DNA of 64,000 bases from Massilia sp. Bi118 (GCF_918697865.1 NZ_CAKKMV010000004.1:186001-250000), one strand, 5' to 3'; counted from the first letter of the stretch, positions 1 through 13,530 are shown. The notes: a model not told the origin generated them from the letters alone. Numbers and translations: made by a program.

Positions 1-442
1 CGCGGCCGTAGTTGGGCGGCATGTGGATGCCGACCAGCAGGACCTTGGCCTTGTTCTTCTGCGCCAGGGCGATCATGGCGCGCAGATTGTCTTCGGCCGA
101 CGGGATCGGCAGGCCGCGCAGGCCGTCGTTGGCGCCCAGTTCCAGCACCACCACGTTCGGCTTGTGCTGGGCCAGCAGGGCCGGCAGGCGCGAGCGGCCG
201 CCGCTGGTGGTATCCCCGCTGATGCTGGCGTTGACGATGCGGGCGTCCAGCTTTTCCGCCTTCAGCTTCTGTTCGAGCAGGGCCACCCAGCCGCTGCCGC
301 GCGCCAGGCCGTACTCGGCGGACAGGCTGTCGCCCACCACCAGCACCGTTTTTGGTGCAGAATAGGCGCTCCCCGACGCGGCCAGCGCGAAGGCCGCGAC
401 GGCGCCGACAGTCCACTTTCTGATATTGAGATGAGCAAGCAT
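1..442 (-). CDS. tesA: Arylesterase / TesA-like SGNH (GDSL) hydrolase, 3' end outside the window
   Basis: Partial gene; 147 codons are visible and the C-terminus lies beyond position 1. The N-terminus is a short hydrophobic signal-like stretch, followed by VLVVGDSLSAEYGL, the GDSL block carrying the nucleophile serine, then SISGDTTSGG (the oxyanion glycine block) and GANDGLRG (the GxND block). These are blocks I, II and III of SGNH hydrolases, matching the periplasmic TesA/arylesterase family, which cleaves thioesters and aryl esters. The catalytic Asp-x-x-His block is off the window. It is divergent from a YbbA-type ATPase, the same arrangement as tesA-ybbA in enterobacteria, and the two ATG start codons overlap (440-443). 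Confidence 0.88.
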   Translation of the reverse strand, partial: MLAHLNIRKWTVGAVAAFALAASGSAYSAPKTVLVVGDSLSAEYGLARGSGWVALLEQKLKAEKLDARIVNASISGDTTSGGRSRLPALLAQHKPNVVVLELGANDGLRGLPIPSAEDNLRAMIALAQKNKAKVLLVGIHMPPNYGR

Positions 443-1166
443 GCGTGATATTCCCGAGGCTTCCAAACGTGATGCTTCATTAGCTAATGCAACAGGCAGG
501 CATCCGGCGATCGAAGTGGCCGGCCTGTCCAAGCGGGTGGCGGACGCCAGCGGCGAACTCACCATCCTGCACAGTGTCGATTTTACCGTGCAACCGGCCG
601 AGACGCTCGCCCTCGTCGGCGCCTCCGGCTCCGGCAAGTCCACGCTGCTCGGCCTGCTGGCCGGCCTGGACACGCCCTCCAGCGGCACCGTCAAGCTCGA
701 CGGCACCGACATCTTCGCCCTCGACGAAGACGGCCGCGCCGCTTTCCGCAAGGCCAAGCTGGGCTTCGTGTTCCAGTCGTTCCAGTTATTACCGCACTTG
801 AATGCCCTGGAAAACGTGATGCTGCCGCTGGAACTGCGCGGCGACGACGAGGCGCGCGACAAGGCCGCGGCGATGCTGGGCCGGGTCGGGCTCGAAAGCC
901 GCTTGCGCCACTATCCAAAATACCTGTCCGGCGGCGAGCAGCAGCGCGTGGCGCTGGCGCGAGCTTTCGTCACCGAGCCGCCGCTGCTGTTCGCCGACGA
1001 ACCGACCGGCAGCCTGGATGCCGCGACCGGCGAGGCGGTGATCCAGCTGATGTTCGAGCTGAACCGCGAGCGCGGGTCTACCCTGGTGCTGGTGACGCAC
1101 GATCCGGCGATGGCGGCGCGTTGCGGCCGGACGCTTACCATTGCCGCGGGGCGTTTGCTCACCTAA
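441..1166 (+). CDS. ybbA: ABC transporter ATP-binding protein, YbbA/LolD type
   Basis: A 241-residue ATPase subunit. Walker A (GASGSGKST) sits near residue 58, followed by the Q-loop (VFQSFQLLPHLN), signature LSGGEQQRVALARA, Walker B (LLFADEPTGSLD) and H-loop (VLVTHD). The FQSF..LP and EPTGSLD wording is typical of the MacB/LolD/YbbA group that serves FtsX-like permeases. The usual partner YbbP is not next to it: the gene downstream is convergent (8 bp overlap) and unrelated. The start is the only in-frame ATG near the N-terminus. The first 20 residues are not conserved-looking, so a later GTG start is possible. Confidence 0.9.
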   Translation: MRDIPEASKRDASLANATGRHPAIEVAGLSKRVADASGELTILHSVDFTVQPAETLALVGASGSGKSTLLGLLAGLDTPSSGTVKLDGTDIFALDEDGRAAFRKAKLGFVFQSFQLLPHLNALENVMLPLELRGDDEARDKAAAMLGRVGLESRLRHYPKYLSGGEQQRVALARAFVTEPPLLFADEPTGSLDAATGEAVIQLMFELNRERGSTLVLVTHDPAMAARCGRTLTIAAGRLLT

Positions 1167-2643
1167 CCAGGGCATTGAACACCGCCCGTATCGCCTTCGG
1201 CAACTCCCCGGCCGTCAAGCCGATCGGCCCGCTCCCATCCTCGACCAGCCAGTCTGCTGCGGCCCCGTGCATCCAGACGGCCCCCAGCGCCGCCTCCCAC
1301 GCCGGCCAGCCCTGAGCCAGCAGCGCCCCGCAAAAGCCCGCCAGCACGTCGCCGCTGCCGCCGGTCGCCAGTCCCGGATTGCCGCTGGTGTTCACCACGA
1401 CGAAGCCGTCCGGCCGCGCGATCACGCTGCCGGCGCCCTTCAGCACCACCACGCAGTTGAAGCGCATCGCCAGTTCGCGGGCATTCTCCAGACGGTCGGC
1501 CTGCACGATGGGCGCGGTCACGCCCAGCAGGCGCGCGGCCTCCAGAGGGTGCGGCGTCAGCACCGACTGCCCGCCGTGCGCCGCCAGGGCTTCGTGCAGC
1601 GCCGGGCGCGCGGCCGTCAGGTTGAGCGCATCGGCATCGACCACCAGCGGCCCGCGCGCTTCCAGCACCTTGCCGAACAGGTGGATGGCGGCATCCGCCT
1701 TGCCCATGCCCGGGCCGGCTACCACGCAGCGGCCAGCGAACTCCATGCCGGCGGCCTCGCGGAACATGATCTCCGGCTGCAGCGGGTCGAGGGCCATGCC
1801 GGCATCGAGCATCGCGGCGAACACCCGGCCCGCGCCGCCGTGCAGGGCCGCGCGCGCGGCCAGCACCGCCGCTCCCGCCATGCCGCGGGCGCCGCCCAGC
1901 ACCACCAGGTCGCCGAAGCTGCCCTTGTGCGAATTGCGCCGCCGCGGTGCCAGCCGTTCCGCGAACAGCGCGGGCCCGTTGAGCGCGGCCTGGGCGGCCT
2001 CCTGGTGCAGGCCGTCGGCGCCCAGCATGTCGACCCGCACCTCGCCGGCATGGTCACAGCCGTCGCCCGTGTGCAGGCCGGGCTTGTTGCCGAGGAAGGT
2101 GATCGTGTGCGTCGCCATGACCGCCACGCCGTCCCGCCCCAGCGTGGCGCCGGTATCCGCATCCAGCCCGCTCGGCACGTCGAGCGCCAGCACGGGGCAG
2201 TCGACGCCGGTCGTCCACGCGGCCAGTTCGAGCGCGCGTCCCGCCAGCGGACGCGCGAGGCCAATGCCGAACAGGGCGTCGACCACCAGGCGCCAGGGCC
2301 GGCCGGCAGGGATCTCGTCGACGAAGCGCACGCCGGCGTCCACGGCACGCTGCCGCGCTCGCCCGGCCTCGAAGCTGGGCGCAGCCTGGCTGGTCAGGTG
2401 CAGCGCTTCGACGTCGGCGCCGGCACGGGCAAGGTGGGCCGCCAGCTCGAGGCCGTCGCCGCCGTTGTTGCCGGGGCCGGCCAGCACCAGCACCGCGCCG
2501 GCGGCTTCGCCGTCGAGGAGCGTAAGCGCGTAATTGAAGGCGGCTTGGCCGGCGCGCTCCATCAGCGCGCCGGGCGCCAGCCGGGACTGGGCGGCGTGTT
2601 CGATGGCGCGGATCTGGTCGCAGCTGTAGAGCAGGTTGTCCAT
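1159..2643 (-). CDS. nnr: Bifunctional NAD(P)H-hydrate epimerase / ADP-dependent NAD(P)H-hydrate dehydratase
   Basis: A 494-residue two-domain repair enzyme. The N-terminal YjeF_N epimerase domain (about 1-215) shows GPGNNGGDG near residue 57, the nucleotide-binding loop, and KPGLHTGDG. The C-terminal kinase-like dehydratase domain (about 225-490) shows VVAGPGMG, VLTPHPLEAARLLG, VVLKGAGSVIA and GGSGDVLAG, with the catalytic Asp near residue 432. Together they epimerise and dehydrate damaged NADHX and NADPHX back to NAD(P)H in the cytosol. The start chosen is the ATG at 2643, where the YjeF_N sequence begins (MDNLLYSCDQIRAIE); the longer upstream frame has no family resemblance. It is divergent from the oxoprolinase gene. 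Confidence 0.93.
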   Translation of the reverse strand: MDNLLYSCDQIRAIEHAAQSRLAPGALMERAGQAAFNYALTLLDGEAAGAVLVLAGPGNNGGDGLELAAHLARAGADVEALHLTSQAAPSFEAGRARQRAVDAGVRFVDEIPAGRPWRLVVDALFGIGLARPLAGRALELAAWTTGVDCPVLALDVPSGLDADTGATLGRDGVAVMATHTITFLGNKPGLHTGDGCDHAGEVRVDMLGADGLHQEAAQAALNGPALFAERLAPRRRNSHKGSFGDLVVLGGARGMAGAAVLAARAALHGGAGRVFAAMLDAGMALDPLQPEIMFREAAGMEFAGRCVVAGPGMGKADAAIHLFGKVLEARGPLVVDADALNLTAARPALHEALAAHGGQSVLTPHPLEAARLLGVTAPIVQADRLENARELAMRFNCVVVLKGAGSVIARPDGFVVVNTSGNPGLATGGSGDVLAGFCGALLAQGWPAWEAALGAVWMHGAAADWLVEDGSGPIGLTAGELPKAIRAVFNALVR

Positions 2644-2749
2644 GATGGCTCCGGAAGAAGGCGATGAGCAGCATTGTCGCCAAAATCGCAAGGCCGCGCG
2701 AGTCGCGACTACAATAGACCTCGTTTCTTGAATGGCAAACGGAGAGCAA

Positions 2750-6349
<3,600 letters not shown>

Positions 6350-6361
6350 CGGCCGATTAAT

Positions 6362-6440
6362 CAAACCTGGGTTCCCGCCTTGGCGGGAACGACGAATTCA
6401 CCACCGTCATTCCCGCGAAGGCGGGAATCCAGGTTGCGCG
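6362..6440. repeat. REP-like palindromic repeat pair, head to head
   Basis: Two copies of a palindromic unit face each other. The left (GTTCCCGCCTTGGCGGGAAC) and right (ATTCCCGCGAAGGCGGGAAT) cores are each hairpins, and the flanks CCTGG and CCAGG are complementary, so the whole 79 bp can fold as one long structure. It lies between the oxoprolinase stop and the stop of the convergent TPR gene. Related units occur at about 38066-38200 and 50081-50215. Such elements are often spread by REP-associated transposases, none of which is visible here. It may also end transcription from both sides. Confidence 0.8.
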
Positions 6441-6452
6441 CAGACCCGTAGT

Positions 6453-8090
6453 TTACGAAGAAATACCGTACTTCCGCTTGGCCGCCAAAAACTCCTCGTC
6501 CAGCGCCTTCAAACGCGGATGCTCGGGATCCAGCGCCCGGATATTCTCCAGCTGCTCGGCCGCCAACCCCGACAGCGGATGATCCCACCCCATCTCCATG
6601 ATCTGCCGCAGGATCCCGCCAACCACCGCAATCATCACCGCCAGGTTCCCCGGCGCCATGTTGAGGGCCTCGAGCAGGGTCTGCACGGCCCCGCGCACGT
6701 CGCCCATGTTGCGCTTCTCGTCGGCCACGCCGAGCAGGATCTGGGCCTGGGCGCGCAGCTGCTTGCCCATGCCGTCGGCCAGGTCGGGGCGGCCGGCTTT
6801 CACGAACACGTTCATCGCCTGCCGAGCGGTGACGGCGCCGTCCTGTCCATTCATCGCGGTCAGCATGACCTCCGATGCTTCCTCGTCCATGCGGTGCTCG
6901 AGCAGCGAGCGCGTCAAACCGACCTTCAGGCCCGGCGACAAGGCGCTGCCGGCCCGCACCGCCGTCACCGCGCTGCGCAGGTCGGACACCGCGGCGGCCG
7001 CGTTGCCGTTGGCGTCCTGCAGCAGCGCGTTCGAGATCGCGATGCAGGCGTCGAGTTCGGGCGTGCCGCGCAGCGAGCGTTCGAGGTCCCGGATCACGCC
7101 GGCGGCCGACAGCGGATCGCCCTTGCGCACCAGCGCCTTGACCAGGTTGACGTGGTCTTCGGGATTGCGGAATTCGGAATAGCGCGAGCGCGTCACCACC
7201 TGCTTGAAGGACTTCTCGGCCGCGGCGACGTCGCCGGTCTCGAGCGCGACTTCACCGAGTTTGCGCAGGCGCCGCACCATATGGGGCGAGATGCCGACCG
7301 CTTCTTCCAGCGTCTTCTGGGCCAGCGCGTGCTCGCCGCGCTCCTCATGGCAGCGCGCCAGCAGGTCGTAGGCCGCCATCAGGCGCGGGTTGTCGCGCAC
7401 GAGCTGTTCCAGCAGTTCGATCGCTTCCGCGATGCGGCCCTGGGCGAACAGGCTGCGCGCCAGTCCCAGCCTGGCCCAGCCCAGCGGGCGGGCCGCGATC
7501 AGCTGGCGGTACACGGCCTCGGCCTGTTCGTGTTCCTTCAGCGAGGCGTGCAGCTCGGCGCGCAGGCGCGCGAAGTCGACGGCGTGGCGCGCCTTGGCCG
7601 TGGCGGCATCAAGGCAGGTGCGGATCGCCGCCTGCGGATTGCCCTGCGCGATTTGCTGGTAGGCCGGCAGCATCGCGGTGCGGCGCGCCAGTGCGCGCTG
7701 GATGCGCTGGTTCAGGGCGTCGGCGGTGAAGGGCTTGAGGATGTATTCGGTGGGCTGCAGCTCGGCGGCGCTGATCACCTTGTCGTGCGCGGCCTCCGAG
7801 GTCAGCATGATGAAGATGGCCCAGGGCGGAATCAGCTTGTGGTGGCGCAGGTCTTCCAGCAGTTGCTGGCCGTCCTGGCCTTCGCTGCCGCTGCCACTGC
7901 CGCCGCCCAGATCGTATTCGCACAGGATGACGTCGTAGCCGCGCCGGGCCAGCTGCTTGACTGCCGTGCCGGCGTTCACGGCATACTCGACGCGCGAGAT
8001 GCCCGACTGGTTGAGCATGTTCTGGAGGTTGGCGCGGATGCCTGGGTTCGGGTCGACCACCAGTACGCTCAATTGGCTGTTCTCTTGCAT
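6453..8090 (-). CDS. Tetratricopeptide repeat protein with N-terminal receiver-like domain
   Basis: A 545-residue cytoplasmic protein. Residues 7-125 form a CheY-like receiver fold: VLVVDPNPGIR (beta 1), YDVILCEYDLG (beta 3), IMLTSE (switch Thr97) and YILKPF (Lys119). Glu58 stands where the phosphoacceptor Asp normally is, and the acidic pair near residue 13 is Asp-Pro rather than Asp-Asp. A Gly/Ser-rich loop (62-71) follows Glu58. The remaining 400 residues are helical TPR-type repeats, for example ARLGLARSLFAQGRIAEAIE and ELGEVALETGD-like units. REC-TPR proteins of this layout occur in proteobacteria with poorly known roles. The ATG at 8090 begins at the receiver domain; an ATG 13 codons upstream is possible. 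Confidence 0.85.
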   Translation of the reverse strand: MQENSQLSVLVVDPNPGIRANLQNMLNQSGISRVEYAVNAGTAVKQLARRGYDVILCEYDLGGGSGSGSEGQDGQQLLEDLRHHKLIPPWAIFIMLTSEAAHDKVISAAELQPTEYILKPFTADALNQRIQRALARRTAMLPAYQQIAQGNPQAAIRTCLDAATAKARHAVDFARLRAELHASLKEHEQAEAVYRQLIAARPLGWARLGLARSLFAQGRIAEAIELLEQLVRDNPRLMAAYDLLARCHEERGEHALAQKTLEEAVGISPHMVRRLRKLGEVALETGDVAAAEKSFKQVVTRSRYSEFRNPEDHVNLVKALVRKGDPLSAAGVIRDLERSLRGTPELDACIAISNALLQDANGNAAAAVSDLRSAVTAVRAGSALSPGLKVGLTRSLLEHRMDEEASEVMLTAMNGQDGAVTARQAMNVFVKAGRPDLADGMGKQLRAQAQILLGVADEKRNMGDVRGAVQTLLEALNMAPGNLAVMIAVVGGILRQIMEMGWDHPLSGLAAEQLENIRALDPEHPRLKALDEEFLAAKRKYGISS

Positions 8091-8164
8091 AACGCTAAGA
8101 TACCCATTCCTTGACGCTCCGGCAACCATTCCAGAACGGTAAAGCGAGGGGTGTTGTGAGGCTG

Positions 8165-8170
8165 TATAAT
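8165..8170 (+). promoter_or_regulatory. Candidate -10 element for purL
   Basis: A perfect TATAAT hexamer lies 52 bases before the purL start codon, in the 131-bp gap between the divergent TPR gene and purL. No good -35 hexamer is seen at 16-18 bases upstream (the region reads AAGCGA), so an activated or extended -10 promoter would be needed. A PurR-like operator was not recognised. Confidence 0.4.
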
Positions 8171-8221
8171 AGCGGGCTATCTTCCACCCGCAGCCACGCT
8201 GCATCAACCGACTTTCAAGCC

Positions 8222-11200
8222 ATGTTGATTCTGCCGGGTTCCAACGCCCTCTCTGCATTCCGTAGCCAACGCCTCCTGACCCAACTGCAGTCCGTCGCGC
8301 CGACGATCGCTGCCGTGCAGGCCCGTTTCTACCATTTCATCGATACCAGCGCGCCCCTGTCTCTCGAGGACACCGGGCGCCTGACCGCCATGCTCACCTA
8401 CGGCGAGCCTGTGCCGGAAACGCAGTACGAAGGCGTGACCGAGGAGTATTTCGTGATCCCGCGCCTGGGCACCATCTCGCCCTGGGCCTCGAAGGCGACC
8501 GACATCGCGCATAACTGCGGCATGGCGCACATCCACCGCATCGAACGCGGCGTCGCCTACACGGTGGTGCTGAAGAGCGGCATCCTGGGCACCGGCTTCG
8601 GCGCCCCGAAAAAGCTGGGCGCGGAAGAGGCCCAGGTCATCGCTGGCCTGCTGCACGACCGCATGACCGAAACCGTGCTGCGCAGCGCCGACGAAGCCCA
8701 GGCCCTGTTCACCGAACTCGAAGGCCGTCCGCTGGAAGCCGTCGACGTGCTGGCCAAGGGCCGCGCGGCGCTGGAAGAAGCCAACCGCGACATGGGCCTG
8801 GCCCTGGCGGAAGACGAGATCGACTACCTGCTCGATGCCTTCACCAAGGTGCAGCGCAACCCGACCGACGTCGAACTGATGATGTTCGCGCAGGCGAACA
8901 GCGAGCATTGCCGCCACAAGATCTTCAACGCCGAGTGGACCGTCGACGGCGTCAAGCAGGACAAGTCGCTGTTCCAGATGATCAAGAACACCCACCAGCT
9001 GCAGCCGAAAGGCACCGTGGTGGCTTACAGCGACAACTCGTCCATCATGGTTGGCGCTGAAGCGATGCGCTTCTTCCCGCAAGGCGAAAAGCATGAGTAC
9101 GAGGCCACGACCCAGCTGACCCATACGCTGATGAAGGTCGAGACCCACAATCACCCGACCGCGATTTCGCCTTTCCCGGGCGCCTCCACCGGCGCCGGCG
9201 GCGAAATCCGTGACGAGGGCGCGACCGGCCGCGGCGCCAAGCCGAAGGCCGGCCTGACCGGCTTCACGGTGTCGAACCTGAACATGCCCGGCTTCGAGCA
9301 GCCGTGGGAAAGCCCGGCTTACGGCAAGCCGGAACGCATCGCCTCGCCGCTGCAGATCATGGTCGACGGCCCGCTGGGCGGCGCCGCCTTCTCGAACGAA
9401 TTCGGCCGCCCGGTGCTGGCCGGTTACTTCCGCACTTACGAGCAGAACGTCGGCGCCACCGCCCTTGGCGAGAATACCGTGTTCGGCTACCACAAGCCGA
9501 TCATGATCGCGGGCGGCATCGGCAACATCTCGGACGCGCACACGCACAAGAACGACATCCCGCCCGGCAGCCTGCTGATCCAGCTGGGCGGCCCCGGCAT
9601 GCGCATCGGCATGGCCGGCGCGGCGGCATCGTCGATGGCGACCGGCACCAACACCGCCGACCTCGACTTCGACTCGGTCCAGCGCGGCAATCCGGAGATG
9701 GAACGGCGCGCGCAGGAAGTCATCAACTCCTGCTGGCAGCTGGGCGACGCCAACCCGATCATCTCGATCCACGACGTCGGCGCCGGCGGCATCTCGAACG
9801 CGTTCCCGGAAATTACGAACGACGCCAAGCGCGGCGCCACCTTCGACCTGCGCAAGGTGCCGCTGGAAGAAAGCGGCATGTCGCCGCGCGAAATCTGGTC
9901 CAACGAATCGCAGGAGCGCTACGTGCTGGCGATTTTGCCGGACGACCTGCCGCGCTTCGCCGCCATCTGCGAACGCGAACGCTGCCTGTTCGCCGCGGTC
10001 GGCGTCGCCACCGAAGAGCGCCAGCTGCGCCTGATCGACCCGCTGACGAACACCAGCCCGGTCGACATGCCGATGGACGTCCTGCTCGGCAAACCGCCGA
10101 AGATGCAGCGCGACGTGGTCCACGTGGAGAATGCATTCAAGCCGGTCGACGTGACCGGCCTGGAACTGGAAGAAGTGGCGCGCCGCGTGCTCCTGAACCC
10201 GACCGTGGCGGATAAATCCTTCCTGATCACCATCGGCGACCGCAGCGTCGGCGGCATGAGCGTGCGCGACCAGATGGTCGGCCCGTGGCAGGTACCGGTG
10301 GCCGACTGCGCCGTCACCACGCTGAGCTTCGAAGGCTACAAGGGCGAGGCGATGGCGATGGGCGAGCGAACCCCGGTGGCCGTGATCGACGCCGCCGCGT
10401 CGGGCCGCATGGCCGTCGGCGAGGCGATCACCAACATCGCCGCCGCACCGATCGCCAGTATCGAAGACATCAAGCTGTCGGCCAACTGGATGGCGGCCTG
10501 CGGCCAGCTGGGCCAGGACGCCGCGCTGTTCGACACCGTGAAGGCGGTCGGCATGGAGCTGTGCCCGGCGCTGGGCATCTCTATCCCGGTCGGCAAGGAT
10601 TCGCTGTCGATGCGCACTACCTGGAACGACGGCGGCGAAGCGAAAGCCGTGATTTCGCCGGTGTCGCTGATCGTGTCGAGCTTCGCGCCGGTGACGGACG
10701 TGCGCAAGACCCTCACGCCGCAGTTGCGCACGGACCTCGGCGACAGCTCGCTGATCCTCATCGACCTGGGCCGCGGCAAGAACCGCCTCAGCGCCTCGGT
10801 GCTGGCGCAGGTGACGAACCAGGTCGGCAACGATACCCCGGACCTCGACAAGCCGCAAGACCTGAAAGCCTTCTTCGCCGCCATCCAGCAGCTGAACGCG
10901 GACGGCAAACTGCTGGCCTACCACGACCGTTCGGACGGCGGCCTGTACGCGGCCCTGTGCGAGATGGCCTTCGCCGGCCGCGCTGGCGTCTCGGTCAACC
11001 TCGACATCCTGACCATGGAAGGCGAACACGCCTCCGACCATGGCGACGCCAAGAACTGGACCGCGCAAGTGGGCGAGCGCCGCAACGAAATGACGCTGCG
11101 CGCGCTGTTCAACGAGGAGCTGGGCGCCGTGATCCAGGTCCGCCACGACGAACGCAGCGAAGTGATGAACGTGCTGCGCTCTTTCGACCTCGGCGCCTGC

Positions 11201-12223
11201 AGCCACATCATCGGCAAGGTCAACGAGCGCGGCGTGATCGAATTCACGCGCGACACCAAGGTCATCTACGCCAAGCGCCGCAGCGAACTGCACCGCCTGT
11301 GGAGCGAGACCAGCTGGCGCATCGCGCGCCTGCGCGACAATCCGGAATGCGTCGACCAGGAATACGAGCGCCTGCTGGACGAGCAGGACCCGGGCTTCAC
11401 GCCCAAGCTGGTGCACGACACCAACGTGAACATCGCCGCACCCTTCATTGCGACCGGTGCGCGTCCGAGCGTGGCGATCCTGCGCGAGCAGGGCGTCAAC
11501 TCGCACATCGAGACCGCATGGGCGATGGACCAGGCAGGCTTCAAGGCCGTCGACGTGCACATGAGCGACCTGATCGCCGGCCGTGTTTCGCTGGACCAGT
11601 TCAAAGGCCTGATCGCGGTGGGCGGCTTCTCCTACGGCGACGTGCTGGGCGCCGGCGAAGGCTGGGCCAAGACGATCCTGTTCAACGCCGCGCTGAAAGA
11701 GCAGTTCGCGGCCTTCTTCGGCCGCGGCGACACCTTCGGCATGGGCGTCTGCAACGGCTGCCAGATGATGAGCAACCTGAAGTCCATCATCCCGGGCGCC
11801 GAGGCATGGCCGAAGTTCACCCGCAACAAGTCGGAGCAGTTCGAAGCGCGCTTCGGCATGGTCGAGGTGCTGGATTCGCCGTCGATCTTCTTCAGCGACC
11901 TGGCCGGCACCCATTCCCCGCTGGCGATCGCGCACGGCGAGGGCTTTGCGGACTTCTCGCAGACCGGCGACCTGTCTACCGTCATTGGTGCGCTGCGCTA
12001 TATCGACAACCGCGGCGCGGCGACCGAGCAGTATCCGTTCAACCCGAACGGTTCGCCGGGCGGCCTCACTGCGGTGACCACGCCGGACGGGCGCTTCACG
12101 GTGATGATGCCGCACGCGGAACGTGTGGCGCGTACCGTGACCATGTCCTGGCATCCGGATGGCTGGGGCGAGAACTCGCCCTGGGCGCGCATGTTCCAGA
12201 ATGCGCGGAAGTGGGTGGGTTGA
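8222..12223 (+). CDS. purL: Phosphoribosylformylglycinamidine synthase, large single-chain form
   Basis: A 1333-residue enzyme of purine biosynthesis that makes FGAM from FGAR, glutamine and ATP. It follows the E. coli PurL layout throughout: SNALSAFR near the start, [79 protein letters not shown], then the C-terminal class I glutaminase with nucleophile Cys in [11 protein letters not shown] and His/Glu in MMPHAERV. The start at 8222 aligns with the family N-terminus; a longer in-frame extension from 8111 crosses the promoter region and was rejected. Monocistronic: divergent from the TPR gene and followed by a terminator. Confidence 0.98.
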   Translation: MLILPGSNALSAFRSQRLLTQLQSVAPTIAAVQARFYHFIDTSAPLSLEDTGRLTAMLTYGEPVPETQYEGVTEEYFVIPRLGTISPWASKATDIAHNCGMAHIHRIERGVAYTVVLKSGILGTGFGAPKKLGAEEAQVIAGLLHDRMTETVLRSADEAQALFTELEGRPLEAVDVLAKGRAALEEANRDMGLALAEDEIDYLLDAFTKVQRNPTDVELMMFAQANSEHCRHKIFNAEWTVDGVKQDKSLFQMIKNTHQLQPKGTVVAYSDNSSIMVGAEAMRFFPQGEKHEYEATTQLTHTLMKVETHNHPTAISPFPGASTGAGGEIRDEGATGRGAKPKAGLTGFTVSNLNMPGFEQPWESPAYGKPERIASPLQIMVDGPLGGAAFSNEFGRPVLAGYFRTYEQNVGATALGENTVFGYHKPIMIAGGIGNISDAHTHKNDIPPGSLLIQLGGPGMRIGMAGAAASSMATGTNTADLDFDSVQRGNPEMERRAQEVINSCWQLGDANPIISIHDVGAGGISNAFPEITNDAKRGATFDLRKVPLEESGMSPREIWSNESQERYVLAILPDDLPRFAAICERERCLFAAVGVATEERQLRLIDPLTNTSPVDMPMDVLLGKPPKMQRDVVHVENAFKPVDVTGLELEEVARRVLLNPTVADKSFLITIGDRSVGGMSVRDQMVGPWQVPVADCAVTTLSFEGYKGEAMAMGERTPVAVIDAAASGRMAVGEAITNIAAAPIASIEDIKLSANWMAACGQLGQDAALFDTVKAVGMELCPALGISIPVGKDSLSMRTTWNDGGEAKAVISPVSLIVSSFAPVTDVRKTLTPQLRTDLGDSSLILIDLGRGKNRLSASVLAQVTNQVGNDTPDLDKPQDLKAFFAAIQQLNADGKLLAYHDRSDGGLYAALCEMAFAGRAGVSVNLDILTMEGEHASDHGDAKNWTAQVGERRNEMTLRALFNEELGAVIQVRHDERSEVMNVLRSFDLGACSHIIGKVNERGVIEFTRDTKVIYAKRRSELHRLWSETSWRIARLRDNPECVDQEYERLLDEQDPGFTPKLVHDTNVNIAAPFIATGARPSVAILREQGVNSHIETAWAMDQAGFKAVDVHMSDLIAGRVSLDQFKGLIAVGGFSYGDVLGAGEGWAKTILFNAALKEQFAAFFGRGDTFGMGVCNGCQMMSNLKSIIPGAEAWPKFTRNKSEQFEARFGMVEVLDSPSIFFSDLAGTHSPLAIAHGEGFADFSQTGDLSTVIGALRYIDNRGAATEQYPFNPNGSPGGLTAVTTPDGRFTVMMPHAERVARTVTMSWHPDGWGENSPWARMFQNARKWVG

Positions 12224-12243
12224 TGCTTGCGTGATGCGTCACG

Positions 12244-12275
12244 AAAAAGCGCTCGGTTTGCCGGGCGTTTTTTTC
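12244..12275. terminator. Rho-independent terminator, usable from both sides
   Basis: A stem of AAAAAGCGCTCGG with CCGGGCGTTTTTTT, loop TTTG, with one bulged base and one G-U pair. The T-run follows on the plus strand just after purL, and the A-run gives a matching U-run for the convergent gene ending at 12280, so it likely serves both. Confidence 0.8.
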
Positions 12276-12279
12276 GTCC

Positions 12280-13296
12280 TCAGGCGGTGACGGCGTCGGT
12301 CGAAATCGCGCGGATCGATGCCTCGACCTGGCTCAGCTCCGGGCCCTTGATCAGCGCATCCAGCCGATCCGCCGCCGCAAACACGAAGGGCATCCGCTCC
12401 GCCGGATCCCAGAGCTTCGCATACCGGGCCTGAGAAAACGTCGTCGTCGTCCCAGCCCTGGCCGGACACTGCGCCGACAGGTTCAATTTGATCTCCTCAT
12501 AATCCCCGGACGGGAACTCGACCGCCCACGCCAGCTGGTTCCAGTCCAGCAGCAGCTGCATCACGGACGAGTCGTACATGATCTTCTGCAGCACGTTGAC
12601 CTGCTCGTGCTGGGCCAGGGTGCGCACGCTCTCCGCGATCTGCCCGCGCTCGATCTGCGTGAAGCCCTGCGCCACTTCGGGGAAGGGCGCGGCGAAGGCG
12701 AGGGTGCTGCGCGCCACCTCCCAACGCACGGCATAGCGCGCCTTCTGGCGCTCCGGCAGGCAGACGATGAACTCGTCGTAGCCGCGCTCCATGTAGAAGC
12801 GGTGCAGGGGATAGATGTCGAGGAAGACGTGGGTGTTGCCGTGGCCGAGCCGGTGGGCCATGCTGGCGCCGCCCATCTCGGTGGCCAGTTGCTTCAGCGT
12901 GGCGCCGTACTGCACGCCGGGCGCCGAGCCGTGGCCCAGCGAGCGTTCGATCTGCTCGCGTTCCTGGCGGCGCGCGTCGACGATGTCGGCCGTGTGGAGC
13001 AGGCCGCAGCCGACCTGTTTCGAGGCGAAGGCGGCCAGGCCGGCCCACTGGAAGCGTCGGTCGGCCAGCCACAGGCGGGCGTAGGCGGCGTTGATGCGGC
13101 GGTTGCGTTCGCGGTCGTCGGCGATCCAGCGGCCGTCGATTTTCAGCAGGTCTTCGGCTTCGATCTGGAAGCTGGCCCAGAGGCGTTCGGCGTTCAGGGA
13201 TTCGCCTTCGGGACCTTGGCCGCCGAGGGGGACACCATGGTATTTGCTGGGCGCGAAGGACGGTTTCACTGAGCCGGGCGTGTGCCTGTCGTTCAT
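12280..13296 (-). CDS. Conserved protein of unknown function (possibly DUF2515-like)
   Basis: A 338-residue protein without signal peptide or membrane segment. Visible blocks are RNRRINAAYARLWLADRRFQWAGLAAFASKQVG, which is the most conserved-looking stretch, YPLHRFYMERGYDEF and DWNQLAWAVEFPSGDYEEI. The first block loosely recalls DUF2515 proteins of Bacillus (YppC), but I am not sure of that. It is rich in Arg, Trp and Tyr and probably soluble. It shares a bidirectional terminator with purL and has its own start region upstream of the TnpB element. Function unknown. Confidence 0.7.
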   Translation of the reverse strand: MNDRHTPGSVKPSFAPSKYHGVPLGGQGPEGESLNAERLWASFQIEAEDLLKIDGRWIADDRERNRRINAAYARLWLADRRFQWAGLAAFASKQVGCGLLHTADIVDARRQEREQIERSLGHGSAPGVQYGATLKQLATEMGGASMAHRLGHGNTHVFLDIYPLHRFYMERGYDEFIVCLPERQKARYAVRWEVARSTLAFAAPFPEVAQGFTQIERGQIAESVRTLAQHEQVNVLQKIMYDSSVMQLLLDWNQLAWAVEFPSGDYEEIKLNLSAQCPARAGTTTTFSQARYAKLWDPAERMPFVFAAADRLDALIKGPELSQVEASIRAISTDAVTA

Positions 13297-13432
13297 GTCT
13301 GCTCCTTGTCGAGGCCGCCTGACAATCTAGTCCGATCAGCCTCATCAACGATTTGATCTTGCTCAAACATCCGTGCTCGATTCAATTTGATGTAAGGACG
13401 GTTAAAGTAATAACGGCGCTCAGTTGTTTTCC

Positions 13433-13475
13433 CCCTTGCTCAATGAGTGAACGCCTAGCCGCAAATGTGCAAGGG
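13433..13475 (+). repeat. Candidate left-end hairpin of the TnpB element
   Basis: CCCTTGC (13433-13439) and GCAAGGG (13469-13475) form a 7-bp inverted pair around a 29-base loop, 55 bases before the TnpB start. IS200/IS605-type elements carry subterminal hairpins rather than terminal inverted repeats, so this may mark the left end. The exact boundary and target-adjacent motif cannot be fixed from one copy. Confidence 0.35.
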
Positions 13476-13530
13476 AACCCGTCCTCGTATTTTCAGTCCA
13501 ACTGAACGGTTCTCGCAAAACTTACTAACC

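Noticed and set aside
1141..2667. A 508-codon frame on the plus strand opposite the NAD(P)HX repair gene
   Set aside because: Low-information Arg/Gln/His-rich sequence; the repair enzyme on the other strand has clear motifs.
8111..8221. An upstream extension of purL by 37 codons
   Set aside because: It crosses the TATAAT element and lacks similarity to PurL, which begins at 8222.
8204..12154. A 1316-codon open frame on the minus strand opposite purL
   Set aside because: It has the same shadow composition (Arg/His/Val/Gln) and no family features, and purL is certain.
10285..12234. A 649-codon frame on the plus strand within purL
   Set aside because: Out-of-frame reading of purL; Arg/Pro/Gly-rich with no motif.
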